64,000 bases of DNA. Source: Trema orientale. Taxonomy: Eukaryota; Streptophyta; Magnoliopsida; Rosales; Cannabaceae. The notes under the pieces were generated by a model. The model made no database searches, was not told where the DNA came from, and worked only from the letters and a program-made list of their open reading frames with translations. Shown here in pieces: positions 22,307 through 34,067 of this stretch. A program made the translations under genes and the position numbers. How positions within the stretch are numbered: position 1 is the first letter of the stretch; each line of letters begins with the position of its first letter. Location: contig JXTC01000118.1 in NCBI GenBank assembly GCA_002914845.1, positions 522,580-586,579 on the forward strand, in the 5' to 3' direction.

Positions 22307-23860
22307 AATAATTATTTGAACAAATCATTTGTTTATCCATCTCAAAGAAAAATACCCAGGCCCAAAATTGATTTGCAAACAAGTTCTAAAATGGGTAAAG
22401 AAATCAGAAGTTAAATATTTTGTTGCTTTTAAATGTTTAAGAACATGTGTTACTAACTCATGGTATTTTGATAGTGGCTGTTCTAGACATAATACAGGTA
22501 ATCAAGACATTTTGACAAGTTACAAATCTGTGACAAGCGGAGAAGTTACTTTTGGAGATGGAGTCAAGGGAAAAGTTCTTGTTAAAGGAACTTTAAATGT
22601 TGATGGGATACCAAGATTGAAAAATGTGCTTCATGTAGATGGACTTAAAGCTAATTTGATTAGCATAAGTCAAATTTGTGATCGCAATCTTTTTATCAAT
22701 TTTACTCGTGATGAATGTTTGGTTTTGGATCATGATGGAAATTGTGTTTTGAAAGGTTATAAATCTGTTCACAACTGTTATACTTTAGTTCAATCAGAAA
22801 CATGTCATAATGTTACTAATGATAATACTGATTTATGGCATGAAAGACTTGGGCACTTAAACTTTAAAACTTTCACAAGAATTGCAAGTGCAGGTCTTGT
22901 TCGTGGTTTGCCAAAATTTGACAATGAGTCACCTGGTATGTGTGGACCATGCCAACATAGAAAACAATTAAAGTCAACACACAAAGTGATCCAAAGCATC
23001 ACAACATCAAAGGTCTTGGAACCATTACACATGGATCTGATGGGTCCAGTGCAAGTCAAAAGTATTACAGGTAAACGTTACAGTTTTATGTGTGTGGATG
23101 ATTTTTCCGGATTTACGTGGGTTGATTTCTTAGATGAAAAATCAGACACTTTTGATGCTTTTAGAAATTTATGTGTAAAACTCAAAGTTGAAAAGAATTG
23201 CAATATCGGGAAAATAGTTCGAATTCGAAGTGACCATGGAAAAGAATTTGAAAATACTATTTTTGCTGATTTTTGTAAATTACATAGGATTGCACATGAA
23301 TTTTCTGCTCTTAAAACACCAGAACAAAATGGTGTCGTAGAGAGAAAAAATCGTACCTTGCAGGAAATGGCCAGAGTCATGTTGAATAGCGAGAAACTGT
23401 CCAAAAGACTATGGGCTAAAGTGATAAACACGGCATGTTATACAATTAATCGTGTCTATCTTCGGCCAGGTACGAAAAACACTCCCTATGAGATTTGGAA
23501 AGGTAAGAAACCTAACCTTGGTCATTTTCATATTTTAGATATGTATGTTACATCTCAAATGATAGGGAGGATCTTGGCAAATTTGATTCTAAGAGTGACA
23601 CTGGGGTTTTTCTCAGCTATTCTAATAACAGTAGAGCTTATCGTGTGTACAACATGAGATCTCAAACTATTATGGAATCGACCAATGTTATTGCTGATGA
23701 TTTCAAAGATTTTGCAGAATTCTCGAAGGAGACGGAAATTGACAGCTTTACTGATGAAGCTGTACTGAGATCTGATCAGACTATTGCAAAAATACCCGAT
23801 CCTGTTGCAATATTAGCTCCTAATGTTGTAACAGATTCCTTGCAGAAATAAGCAAAAATG
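22306..23860 (+). pseudogene. pol: pol of element 1: protease and integrase
   Basis: Copia-order polyprotein. The aspartic protease shows WYFDSGCSRH near 22465. Integrase shows the zinc-binding histidines in WHERLGHLN and the cysteines in CGPCQH (22835-22960). The DDE core follows: LHMDLMGPV, IRSDHGKEFEN and PEQNGVVERKNR, then a Copia GKKPNLGHFH end. This part lies in a different frame from gag and from the downstream reverse transcriptase; frameshifts lie near 22310-22400 and 23545. Catalytic residues are preserved although the frame is broken. The integrase-RT linker (23640-23850) has decayed GTTGCAAC-like sites. In life it would cut the polyprotein and insert the cDNA. Confidence 0.9.
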
Positions 23861-25530
23861 TCAGATCAGAATGCTTCTTCTGATATCTTAATTGATCTAA
23901 TTCAAAAAGAACCATCAACAAGAGTCAAGAAAAATCATCCGACTGATCTTATCATAGGTAATGTTGGTGATAGCATGGTTATAAGAAGGAAGAGGTATGT
24001 GAATTTTGTGCAGCATGTGTGTTTTACTTCCTCGATTGAACCAATGAATGCTAAGGAAGCTTTATTGGATAAAATTTGGGTGAAAACTATGCACGAAGAA
24101 CTTGAACAGTTTTCTCAAAATGATGTGTGGACACTTATGCCTAGACCAAATCACACAAATGTAATTGGTACCAAATGGATTTTTAAATATAAAACTGATG
24201 AATTTGGTAACATCATATGAAACAAGGCTAGGTTAGTAGCACAATGGTACACACAAATCAAGGGAATTGATTTCGAAAAAACTTTCGCACCTGTTGCAAG
24301 GTTAGAGTCAATCAGGTTGTTACTTGCAATAGCTTGTGTGATAGGCTTCAAATTATTTCAAATGGATGTTAAATCTACCTTTTTGAATGTTTTTTTTAAA
24401 GAAGAAGTTTATGTAGAACAACCAAAGGGATTTGAAGATCCTCATTTGTCTAATCATGTTTTCAAGTTGAAAAAGACATTGTATGGTTTGAAACAAGCTC
24501 CTAGAGCTTGGTATGAAAGATTGAAAAATTTTTTAGTTGAAAAAGGTTACAAAAGGGGAAGGGTTGATAAAACACTTTTCATCAAACAGTTTAATTTTGG
24601 GATAATCATTGCTCAAATCTATATTGATGATATAGTGTTTGGCTCAACTTCTGACTCTAAAGTATAGCAATTTGTTGAACAAATGCAGAAAGAATTCGAG
24701 ATGAGCATGGTTAGAGAGCTCACTTATTTTCTAGGTTTGCAGGTCAAACAACTTAAGGATGGTTTTATCATTTCTCAAGCCAAGTACGCCAAAAACCTTG
24801 TGTCCAAATTTGGGCTTGAAAAAGCCAAACATTTTCGAACCCCCATGAGCACAACACTGAAGTTGACTACAGATGAAGGTGGGGTAAGTATTGATTCAAC
24901 TTTGTACAGAAGCATGATAGGTAGTCTTCTTTACCCTACTGCTAGTAGGCCTGACATATGTTACAGTGTTGGTATTTGTGTAAGATACCAGAGTAATCCT
25001 AAGGAATCCCATATCACTGCTGTTAAAAGAATCATTCGATATGTGAGTGGAACTTCTGATTATGGGATTTGGTATTCTAAGGATACTAACATAAATCTTA
25101 CAGGATATAGTGATGCGGATTGTGCAGACAATGCAGATGACAGAAAGAGCACCAGTGGCTGTTGTTTTTACCTTGGAAACAACCTGATTTCTTGGCATAG
25201 CAAGAAACAGAATTCGATTTCCCTGTCCACTACTGAGGCAGAGTACATTGCTGTTGGAAGTTGTTATACATAACTTATCTGGATGAAACAGATGCTTGCT
25301 GACTATGGCTTTGATTTAGATGTTATAACTGTGTTTTGTGATAAAGTACAACATTCTAGGACAAAGTATATAGATATCCGTCATCATTTCATAAGGGAAC
25401 TAATTGAGAATAGAACAATCACTTTGGAATATGTTGAGGCAGACAAATAAATTGCTGATATTTTCACCGAAGCCCTTGATTTTGTAAAATTTGATCCCTT
25501 AAGGCAAGCCTTGGGAGTTTGTTCTGCTTA
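23861..25530 (+). pseudogene. pol: pol of element 1: reverse transcriptase and RNase H
   Basis: The reverse transcriptase opens with WTLMPRPNHTNVIGTKW and shows KLFQMDVKSTFLN, LKKTLYGLKQAPRAWY and the catalytic YIDDIVFGS (about 24625). Connection and RNase H follow (RPDICYSVG, GYSDADCADNADDRKSTSG, STTEAEYIAV). Stops interrupt the frame near 24218, 24665 and 25272, and a small in-frame deletion near 25345 removes about ten residues found in element 2. The frame equals that of gag. It lacks exact GTTGCAAC sites apart from a decayed version in the conserved PVARLE motif. It made cDNA in an intact element. Confidence 0.9.
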
Positions 25531-26595
25531 AAGTTTTATTGTGTGTTATTGTTTCAGCTTCAGCCAAAAATAATCTTTGTGAACTTAAAAGCGTTTGTGG
25601 TGATAAAAAGATTTTAAAGAAAGAAACTGTTCTCTTGTTTCTATTATAAGACTAGATTATTTAATCATCTTGAATTGTTGATCTTTTGATATTTGAAATC
25701 TCCAAGTTTTTGAGTCTTGATGAATTTTCTGGATTGATTTTTAACTGAACAACTCTAATATTTGTTTTCTTGAAATCTAGCTTTGTTACAGGCCTCATGA
25801 TTAGAAAAAGCTACCTACCCTGATGTATGGAGCCATCCTTAAGTAATTTGGGACTCTGTATCACCAATATGGAGAGGATAATCTACCAAGTGAAAAAGCT
25901 TAACCTCAGGACTAGAGTGAAAGCTACTAATCATAGGCATTTAAAAACAAAAAAATGGCAGTGAGCAAGAATAAAAATAAATAAATAAAAGAAAAATACT
26001 ACCTCTTGTGTGAAAAAGCTAAAAAACTGTGCGATAATTTAATTATTAAAAAATAAAGTTAGTCAGTTAGTTTTTGATCCAGTTTATTCATCTTGACTTC
26101 ATAAATAAATGAGATTTGTCTGTTAAAAGATTAACAATACATTATAATTATAGAATCTTTTCTTTTCAGGAACAAAATTAACATGATTTTTTCTTTATTT
26201 TCTTTTTATTCAAATATTGCCTTAAGTAAACAAATTGATTTTGGCTGAAATTGAATCTTTTGTGTGTGTGGCGTTTTTTATTTTTTATTTTTAAAAAAGG
26301 GCTTGTTTTGGAAAGTTACTGCTGAAACATTTAGGTCTGTTGCAACATATTTTTTTGTTTCCTTATTTATTAGCTTTCAGTTACTGAATCTCATCAGGAA
26401 ACCATTCAAATTGATTTAAATCTTTAATTTCCTGATTTGGTGGAAATCTTGGTCTTTAAAAGTCATTGGGTGATTTGTTTAACCTAATCTCTCTCATAAT
26501 CTCTCCACCATTTTCTCACTCTGCCATTTCCTCTTCTTCCTCTGCGTTTCTTTTTTTTTGTTTTTGTGTTTTATGCAGCAAGCTTCATCACAACA
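25531..26595 (+). other. Spacer between pol and the third ORF of element 1
   Basis: This 1.06-kb untranslated stretch has a paired counterpart in element 2 (34068-35106). It ends in a pyrimidine-rich leader (CTCTCTCATAATCTCTCC, then TTCCTCTTCTTCC) before the third ORF, with a TTTAAAAG TATA-like sequence near 26455 and a GTTGCAAC at 26339. It may hold an internal promoter or splice acceptor for the third ORF; this is inference. Confidence 0.5.
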
Positions 26596-28523
26596 ATGGT
26601 GAAAACTAGAGGTGCTATAACTCCCAAGACGAAACATGGGTCTTCATCTGCCGTGAAGACCTCTCCGATGAAGAAAAAGTCGAACCCACCTAGTTCGACA
26701 TCCGAGTTAGCTGAAATAATGCAAGCAAAGGCCTCAAAGCCTCCTTCTCCGCCACCTGCATTGGTGGCGCCATCTGTCGAGCTAGAGCCAGAGGTTGAGG
26801 CCTCATAAGCTGTCAGTCCCCGAGACCTCATAAGTTAAAACCGATGATGTCGAGGCTTCTTAAAAAATGGCCACCGGTGATGAAGAATAAGGCAGTGAAT
26901 CCGAGTTTGATAAGCCACCTCAGACTCCTGTTGCAACGAAAGCTGTTAAAGACTCAAAGACTGGGCCCTCGAAATCGAAAGGTCACAAACCTGTTATGAC
27001 CCCAACTCCAGCAGTTTCGCCATCTGTTGCAACGAAATCTCCAAAGAGAAAGGCTACTGTCTCAAAAGCCGTTGCAACAAAAGATGCTGCCTCTGAATCC
27101 TCCATTTCAGAAAATGTTGCAACAACAAAAATTGTAGATCCTGCTCCTGTTGCAACGAAAGACAAGAAACTTCGGGTTCCAAATCGAAGAAGGTGCAACC
27201 ATCTGTTGTAACATCGCCTGAATCAATTTCTGCTACTTCTGTCAAAGAAGTCTCTGCACCTCCAACTATTGCATCAACTCCAAAGAAGAGTGCAACAACC
27301 TCAGAAACTGAAGAAGACCCATCTATGATACCTGAAGAAGAACTTTCTGACATACCTGAGGAGAATATCCTTGAAGACCAAGATGAAGGAGATTCTCCAG
27401 AAGATGTTGCAACGAAAACATCAACCGGGTATGACATATCTCTTACACACTCTTTTGTGTTTTATACTACTGAAAATGAGGAATACATGGACGAATATGA
27501 GAGAAGAGGATTTATAGATGAGAGAAACTTTAACTTGAATTCTTTTAAGCCACTAGGGATTGTGAAAATTTTGAAAGAAAGGAAGTGGTTAAAAACAGTT
27601 TCCAAAGTTGAGGGTTATATTCCTAGAATCATATAAGAATTTTATTGCAATATTCGAGAGGAGATGGCTGAAACTGAGAGTCCATTTTATCAAAAAATCT
27701 TTCTTCAAGGGCATATCTAAGATTTCAATTATCAAGTTATAGTTGATTATCTTAACATACCTGTTATTGCAACCAATGAGTATGTGAAAGAATATGAGGT
27801 TGATAAGGTAGCTACAGAACTTTTGGGAGACCTTATTGAATGGCATTCTCATTCAAGTACTCTTAAGTCAACTTATTTGACTTATAAATACTCTGGCTTG
27901 TGCAAGATGGCAATTCACAACTAGTGACCAACAGCTCATCTTCTTACAGTGGCAGGGAACTTTGCCTGCTTTCTGTTTCATATAGGCACAGGATTTGATG
28001 TCAATCTGCCCGAGATAATTTTTCAAGCCATTTTCGATCTTCGTTGTGGAAGGAAAAAGACACAGAGGCTGATATGATATTTGGTATTCTTCAAAAGCAA
28101 CACTATTTGCAGCTGCCTACTGAATTTCTTTCTCTAAGACCCCAATCAGTCAATTACCATTTGAAGGAAAAAGAAGTCATTGAACCTGTTGCAACTCCAT
28201 CACTGTCCAAATCTATTACAAAGAGGCCTGCTGGTGCAATGACTTTAACACCAGTTGCAATAGCTTCTTCATCTCCTCCATAGGTTGCTGGCTTTACAGA
28301 TTTGGCAGTCTTGAAAGCTGATCAGGCTCAACAGTGTGAAAGAATGGAAGCCATGGAGAAAGTGCAGCTTGAGATCTTGGCCAAATTAACTGTGCTTGCA
28401 GGTTCTTCCGTAGCAGCTACTCCTCCAACTAGCTCTTCTCAGCCTGCTACTCCTGTTTCCTCTGCTGTTACAACAGATCCTGAACAGCCATTGCCGAATA
28501 AGCACAAGAAGAGCCTGATATGA
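26596..28523 (+). pseudogene. Third ORF of element 1 (env-like position; plant-transposon-protein-like domain)
   Basis: Extra gene downstream of pol, where Sireviruses carry their so-called envelope-like ORF. The N-terminal part is disordered, rich in Lys, Pro, Ser and Glu, starting MVKTRGAITPKTK, with repeated Val-Ala-Thr-Lys units each encoded by GTTGCAAC (26930, 27026, 27071, 27116, 27149, 27416). The middle holds an ordered domain (YERRGFIDERNFNLNSFKPL, GYIPRII, 27490-27900) resembling the Pfam putative plant transposon protein domain (Transposase_32). The C-terminus has a short coiled-coil-like stretch (28300-28390) and a Thr/Ser/Pro tail. No signal peptide or membrane span was recognised. 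Stops and frameshifts interrupt it. Real function unknown. Confidence 0.7.
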
Positions 28524-28666
28524 TTTACTGTTTGCAAGATCTTGGACCATGACCATTTTTATTTTCTGAATTTCATTTTAGTCTGTGGTGTTTTCAAGTC
28601 TTAGTTTATATTTGGGTATTTCAGACTGTTTGTTTATTTTCTTAAGACTTTGGATCTCTCTTGACA

Positions 28667-28681
28667 AAAAAAGGGAGATAT
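28667..28681 (+). other. Additional polypurine-tract-like sequence
   Basis: AAAAAAAGGGAGATA upstream of the main polypurine tract, with a further GGGGGAG at about 28736. Several polypurine-tract copies ahead of the 3' LTR are a known Sirevirus feature. Confidence 0.5.
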
Positions 28682-28913
28682 CAAAACTGTCTGGTTATGT
28701 TTGTGGTGTTCATTGGTTATGCTTGGTATCATTCAGGGGGAGTTCTATTTCTTATGCTCTTTCTTTTATTCTCATATATCTTGGTATATGATTGCGTTTG
28801 ATAGTGGGAGAGCATTTTTGAATGTGTTTTTGGAAATTATTCATGAGGTTTTGCAAGTGTTTCTGAACTTGAGTTATGTTTCAGTTTTGCGATTGATTTT
28901 GCCAAGTAGATTT

Positions 28914-28927
28914 CAAAAAGGGGAGAT
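28914..28927 (+). other. Polypurine tract of element 1
   Basis: AAAAAGGGGAGAT lies directly before the 3' LTR start and would prime plus-strand DNA synthesis. Confidence 0.85.
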
Positions 28928-30296
28928 TGTTAGGTCCAAGGCATTGACAAGTGTTGGCAAACAATTGGCAAAAATAATAAACTCAAGTTGTTGTGAGAAA
29001 ACTAACAAGTTGTTGCAACAGGTCTGCTGATGCCATAAAACACTTGTTGCAACATATTTACAGGATTGCTTGCAACGGATTTGTACAGGCGAAAATCCAA
29101 TTTTGGAAACTTTTTGTTCTTGCATCCTTTGGTCTAATTTTCCTTATTTAATGTTTCTAGAAGGATAATAAGGTTTATTGCGGATGGATTTTCGTGACTA
29201 AGCTTGACCTAATTGATTGTGATATTTTATCTCAATTTTCACTTGATTAAGTTTCCATTTTTAGCTTAATTCTTGCTCTTTATTACCTCAAATCTTGGAT
29301 AATGATTAGTGACAGGTGTATAAGCAGAGTCATGATCATATTTCATCCATTATGGTGTACAATATGTCCTCATTAAATTAATGTAATTAATTTTATGAGC
29401 TGTCAGGATTTTAAGACAAAATCTGTTGCAACAGATTTCACTGTTTACGGAAAGTTTTCTTATTTGATTTTGGTTGACTCTAATTAATAGTGAAATCAAT
29501 CCTTGTCTTTATGGAAAGTTTTTACAGGTGTAAAAGAGTGATTTCAGAGACAAAATCGTAGAGAACTTCTCTCAATACACCTGAACACTATTCAGGGACA
29601 ATTCATGAAAGCTGTTGCAACAGATTTTAGACTCTCTTAAGGAATGACAACAGATTTTGTGGCAAATCATTGCTTTTTTATTTTCAGCCTATTCACACCA
29701 AGGGAACACGAAATTGGGGCTGGAAATTCATCTATAAAAGCTCACCAAGTCCAAGGGATTTGTATGCACTTCATTTGAGAGAAAATACTCTTTGAGAGAG
29801 CTTTTGTGTAAGGCATAGAGTTCGTTCTATTGCCATTGTGAGATTTAGAAAGCTTTAGGATTTTCTAAGTACTTTATTTGAGTGCATTTTTTCCTCGAGA
29901 GGAAGAACGTTTCGTCTTCAGGAGAAGACAAATTCGGACCGGTGAAGGGACTTCACGTGTGAAAGATCAACAAGACGATGGGAACTCACTAAACAAGATT
30001 GGTGCAGTCGTTACAACACATTGCGGCAATTGAAAAGAGAGAGTCTTTTATTGCATTAGTCAATTGGTGTTTGTAATCTTGATACTTTACTAATTTGTTT
30101 AATCTCTGGGCGTGATCCCGTGGAGTAGGAGAGGTTCGAACCACGTTAAAAGTTTATTACGTTCATCTCTTTATTTTTTACATATGCACTCGTTATTGCA
30201 ACACATTTTATCCGCATGTTACAACATAATTAATTAATTATTAATTTAATCAATTAATATGATTATTTGGTAATAATTAACAAAGTAGATCTTTTA
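28928..30296 (+). repeat. 3' LTR of element 1
   Basis: 1369 bp starting TGTTAGGTCCAAGG. Four exact GTTGCAAC sites (29012, 29046, 29425, 29614). It ends GATCTTTTA, so the terminal CA is missing or altered, and it runs directly into the inverted 3' LTR of element 2. Confidence 0.9.
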
Positions 30297-31656
30297 TTAC
30301 CAAATAATCAATTAATTGATTAAATTAATAATTAATTAATTATATTGTAACATGCGGATAAAATGTATTGCAACAACGATTGCATATGTCGTAACAGAAT
30401 ATAAAAAATAAAGAGATGAACACAAGACATTCTTAACGTGATTCGGACCTCTCCTACTCCACAGGGCCACACCCAGAGATTAAACAAATTAGTAAAGTAT
30501 AAAAGTTACACACACCAATTGACTAATGCAATAAAAGACTCCCTCTTTTCAATTGCCGTAATATGTTGTAACGACTCTACCACTCTTGTTTAGCGAGCTC
30601 CCCTCATCTTGTTGATCTTCACACATGAACTCCCTTCACTAGTCTGGATCTGTCTCCTTCTGAAGACGAAATACTCTTCCTCCTGAAGAACAAAAGCACT
30701 CAACAAAGAAACCTAGAAAACTCTAAAGCTCTCTAAGTCTCACAATGGCAATAGAACAAACTCTATGCCTTATACAAAAGCTCTCTCAAAAAGTATTTTC
30801 TCTCAAGTGAAGTGTATACAAATCCCTTAAACTTGGTGAGCTTTTATAGATGAATTTCCAGCCCCAATTTCGTGTTCCCTTGGTGTGAATAGACTGAAAA
30901 TAAAAAAGGAATGATTTGCCACAAAATCTGTTGTCATTCCTTATTTGGGCAGTCTGAAATCTGTTACAACAGCTTTTATGAATTGTCCCTGAATAGTGTC
31001 CAGGTGTATTGAGGGAAGTTCTCCACGATTTTGGCTCTAAAATCACTCTTTTTTACCTGTAAAAACTTTCCTTAAAGACAAGGATTGATTTCACCATTAA
31101 TTAGAGTCAACCAAAATAAAATAAAAAAGCTTTTCATAAACAGTGAAATCTGTTGCAACAGATTTTGCCTGAATATCCTGACAGTTCATAAAATTAATTA
31201 CATTAATTTAATGAGGACATATTGTGCACCATAATGGATGAAATATGATCATGATTCTGCTTATACACCTGTCAATAATCATTATCCAAGATTTGAGGTA
31301 ATAAAGAGCAAGAATCAAGCTAAAAATGGAAACTTAATAAAATGAAAATTGAGATAAAATATCTCAATCAATTAGATTCAGCTTAGTCACGAAAATCCAT
31401 CCGCAATAATCCCTATTATCCTTCTAGAAACGTTAAATTAGGAAAATTAGGCGAAAGGATACAAGAACAAAAAGTTTCTAAAATTGGATTTTCGCCTGTA
31501 CAAATCCGTTGCGAGCAATCTTGTAAATATATTGCAACAAGTGTTTTACAACATCAGCAAACTTATTATAACAACTTATTAGTTTTCTCACAATAACTTG
31601 AGTTTATTGTTTTTGCCAATTATTTGCCAACACTTGTTAATGCCTTGGACGTAACA
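30297..31656 (-). repeat. 3' LTR of element 2 (inverted)
   Basis: Starts (minus strand) TGTTACGTCCAAGGC at 31656 and reaches 30297. About 21-23 bp of its terminus are missing compared with the 5' LTR of the same element. TATA box inverted at 30841-30848. It shares diagnostic bases with the 5' LTR of element 2 (for example GTGCACAATATGTCC), unlike element 1. Confidence 0.9.
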
Positions 31657-31669
31657 ATCTCCCTCTTTG
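31657..31669 (-). other. Polypurine tract of element 2
   Basis: On the minus strand AAAGAGGGAGAT precedes the LTR start, equivalent to the tract at 28914 in element 1. Confidence 0.8.
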
Positions 31670-32058
31670 GCATCTACTTGGCAAAGTCAATCACAAAACT
31701 GAAACATAACTCAAGTTCAGAAATACCTGCAAAACCTCATGATTAATTTCCAAAAACACATTCAAAAATGCTCTCCCACTATCAAACGCAATCATATACC
31801 AAGATATATGAGAATAAAAGAAAGAGCATAAGAAATAAAACTCCCTCGAATGATACCAAACATAACTAATGAACACCACAAACACAACTAAATAGTTTTG
31901 ATATCCCCCCTTTTTTGTCAGGAGAGATTCAAGGTCTTAAGAAAATAACAAAATAGTCTAAAATACCCAAACATAAACTAAGACTTGAAAACACCACAGA
32001 GTAAAATAAAATTCAGAAAATAAAAATGGTCATGGTCCAAGATCCTGCATATAGTAAA

Positions 32059-34067
32059 TCAAATCAAGTTCCTCTTGTACTTCTTCGGTAATGGCTATTC
32101 AGGATCCGTTGCAACAGCAGAGGAAACGGGAGCAGCAGGCTGAGAAGAGCTAGTTGGAGGAGTAGCTGCTACGGAAGAACCTGCAAGCATAGTTAATTTG
32201 GCCAAGATCTCAAGCTGCACTTTCTCCATAGCTTCCATTCTTTCACGCTGTTGAGCCTAATCAGCTTTCAAGACTGCCAAATCTGTAGAGCCAGCAACCT
32301 GTGGAGGAGATGAAGAAGCTGTTGCAACTGGTGTTGAAGTCGTAGCAATAGATTTCCTACCAGCAGTCCTCTTTGTAATAGATTTGGATGGTAATGGAGT
32401 TGCAACAGGTTCAATGACTTCTTTTTCTTTCAAACGGTAATTGACTGATTGTGGTCTTGGAGAAAGAAATACAGTAGGCAGCTGCAAATGGTGTTACTTT
32501 TCAAGAATACCAAATATCAGATTGGGAAAAATCAGCCTCTGTGTCTTTTTCCTTCCACAAAGAAAATAAAAAATGGCTTGAAAAATTATCTGGGAAAGAT
32601 TGACATTAATTCCTATGCCTATATCAAACAGAAAGCAGGCAAAGTTCCTTGCCAATGTAGGAAGATGAGCTGTTGGCCACTAGTTATGAATCGCCATCTT
32701 GTGCAGGCCAGAGTACTTATAAGTTTGTGCAGGTCAGAGTACTTATAAGTCAAATCGGGTTACTTAAGAGTACTTGAATGAGAAGGCCATTCAATAAGGC
32801 CTCCCAAAAATTCTGAAGCTACCTTATCAACCTCATATTCTTTCACATACTCATTGGTTGTAATAACAGGTATGTTAAGATAATCAACTATAACTTGATA
32901 ATTGAAATCTTAGATATGCCCTCGAAGAAAGATTTTTTGATAAAATGGACTCTTAGTTTCAGCCATCTCCTCTCGAATATTGCAATAAAATTTTTGTATG
33001 ATTCTAGGAATATAACCCTCAACTTTGGAAACTGTTTTTATCCACTTCCTTTCTTTCAAAATTTTCACCATCCCTAGTGGCTTAAAAGAATTCAAGTTAA
33101 AGTTTCTCTCATCTATAAATCCTCTTCTCTTATATTCGTCCATGTATTCCTCATTTTCAGTAGTATAAAACACAAAAGAGTGTGCAAGAGATATGTCATA
33201 CCCGGTTGATGTTTCTGTTGCAATATCTTCTGGAGAATCTCCTTCATCTTGGTCTTCAAGGATATTCTCCTCAGGTATGTCAGAAAGTTCTTCTTCAGGT
33301 ATCATGGATGGGTCTTCTTCAGTTTCTGAGGTTGTTGCACTCTTCTTTGGAGTTGATGCAACAGTTGGAGGTGCAGAGACTTCTTTGACAAAAGTAGCAG
33401 AAATTGATTCAGATGATGTTGCAACAGATGGTTGCGCCTTCTTCGATTTGGAACCCGAAGTTTTAGCTATCTTCTTGCCTTTCGTTGCAACAGGAGCAGG
33501 ATCTGCAATTTTTGTTGTTGCAACATCTTCTGGAATGGAGGATTCAGAGGCACCATCTTTTGTTGCAACAGCTTTTGAGACGGTAGCCTTTTTCTTTGGA
33601 GATTTCATTGCAACAGATGGCGAAACTGCTGGAGTTGAGGTCACAATAGGTTTGTGACATTTCGATTTCGAGGGCCCAATCTTTGGGGCTTTAATAGCTT
33701 TCGTTGCAACAAGAGTCTGAGGTGGCTCATCAGACTCAGATTCACTGGATTCACCGCCTTCATCTTCATCACCAGTGGCCATTTTTTCAGAAGCCTCGAC
33801 ATCATCAGTTTTGGCTTGTGAGGTCTCGGGGACTGACGGCTCTGTTTCTGGGATTGGAGCCACTTCAACCTCTGGCTCGGGCTCGACAGATGGCACCACC
33901 AATGCAGGTGGTGGAGAAGGAGGCTTTGAGGCCTCTACTTGCGTTTTTCCGGCCAACTCGGATGTCGAACCAGGTGGGTTCGACTTCTTCTTCATCGGAG
34001 TGGTCTTCACGGTAGATGAAGACCCACGTTTCTTCTTAGGTGTTATAGCACATCTGGTTTTCACCAT
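32059..34067 (-). pseudogene. Third ORF of element 2
   Basis: This is the better preserved copy. It starts MVKTRCAITPKKK at 34067 and stays open for about 386 codons to a stop at 32910. It covers the disordered Lys/Pro/Glu-rich half with Val-Ala-Thr-Lys units, the acidic stretch (DPSMIPEEELSDIPEEN) and the first half of the ordered domain (RRGFIDERNFNLNSFKPLG, SPFYQKIFLRGH). Downstream parts continue past stops and frameshifts to 32059, including a second open piece at 32487-32257. GTTGCAAC sites at 32108, 32321, 32399, 33418, 33484, 33517, 33562 and 33703 all read Val-Ala-Thr. The ordered part resembles the plant transposon protein domain; function unknown. Confidence 0.7.
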
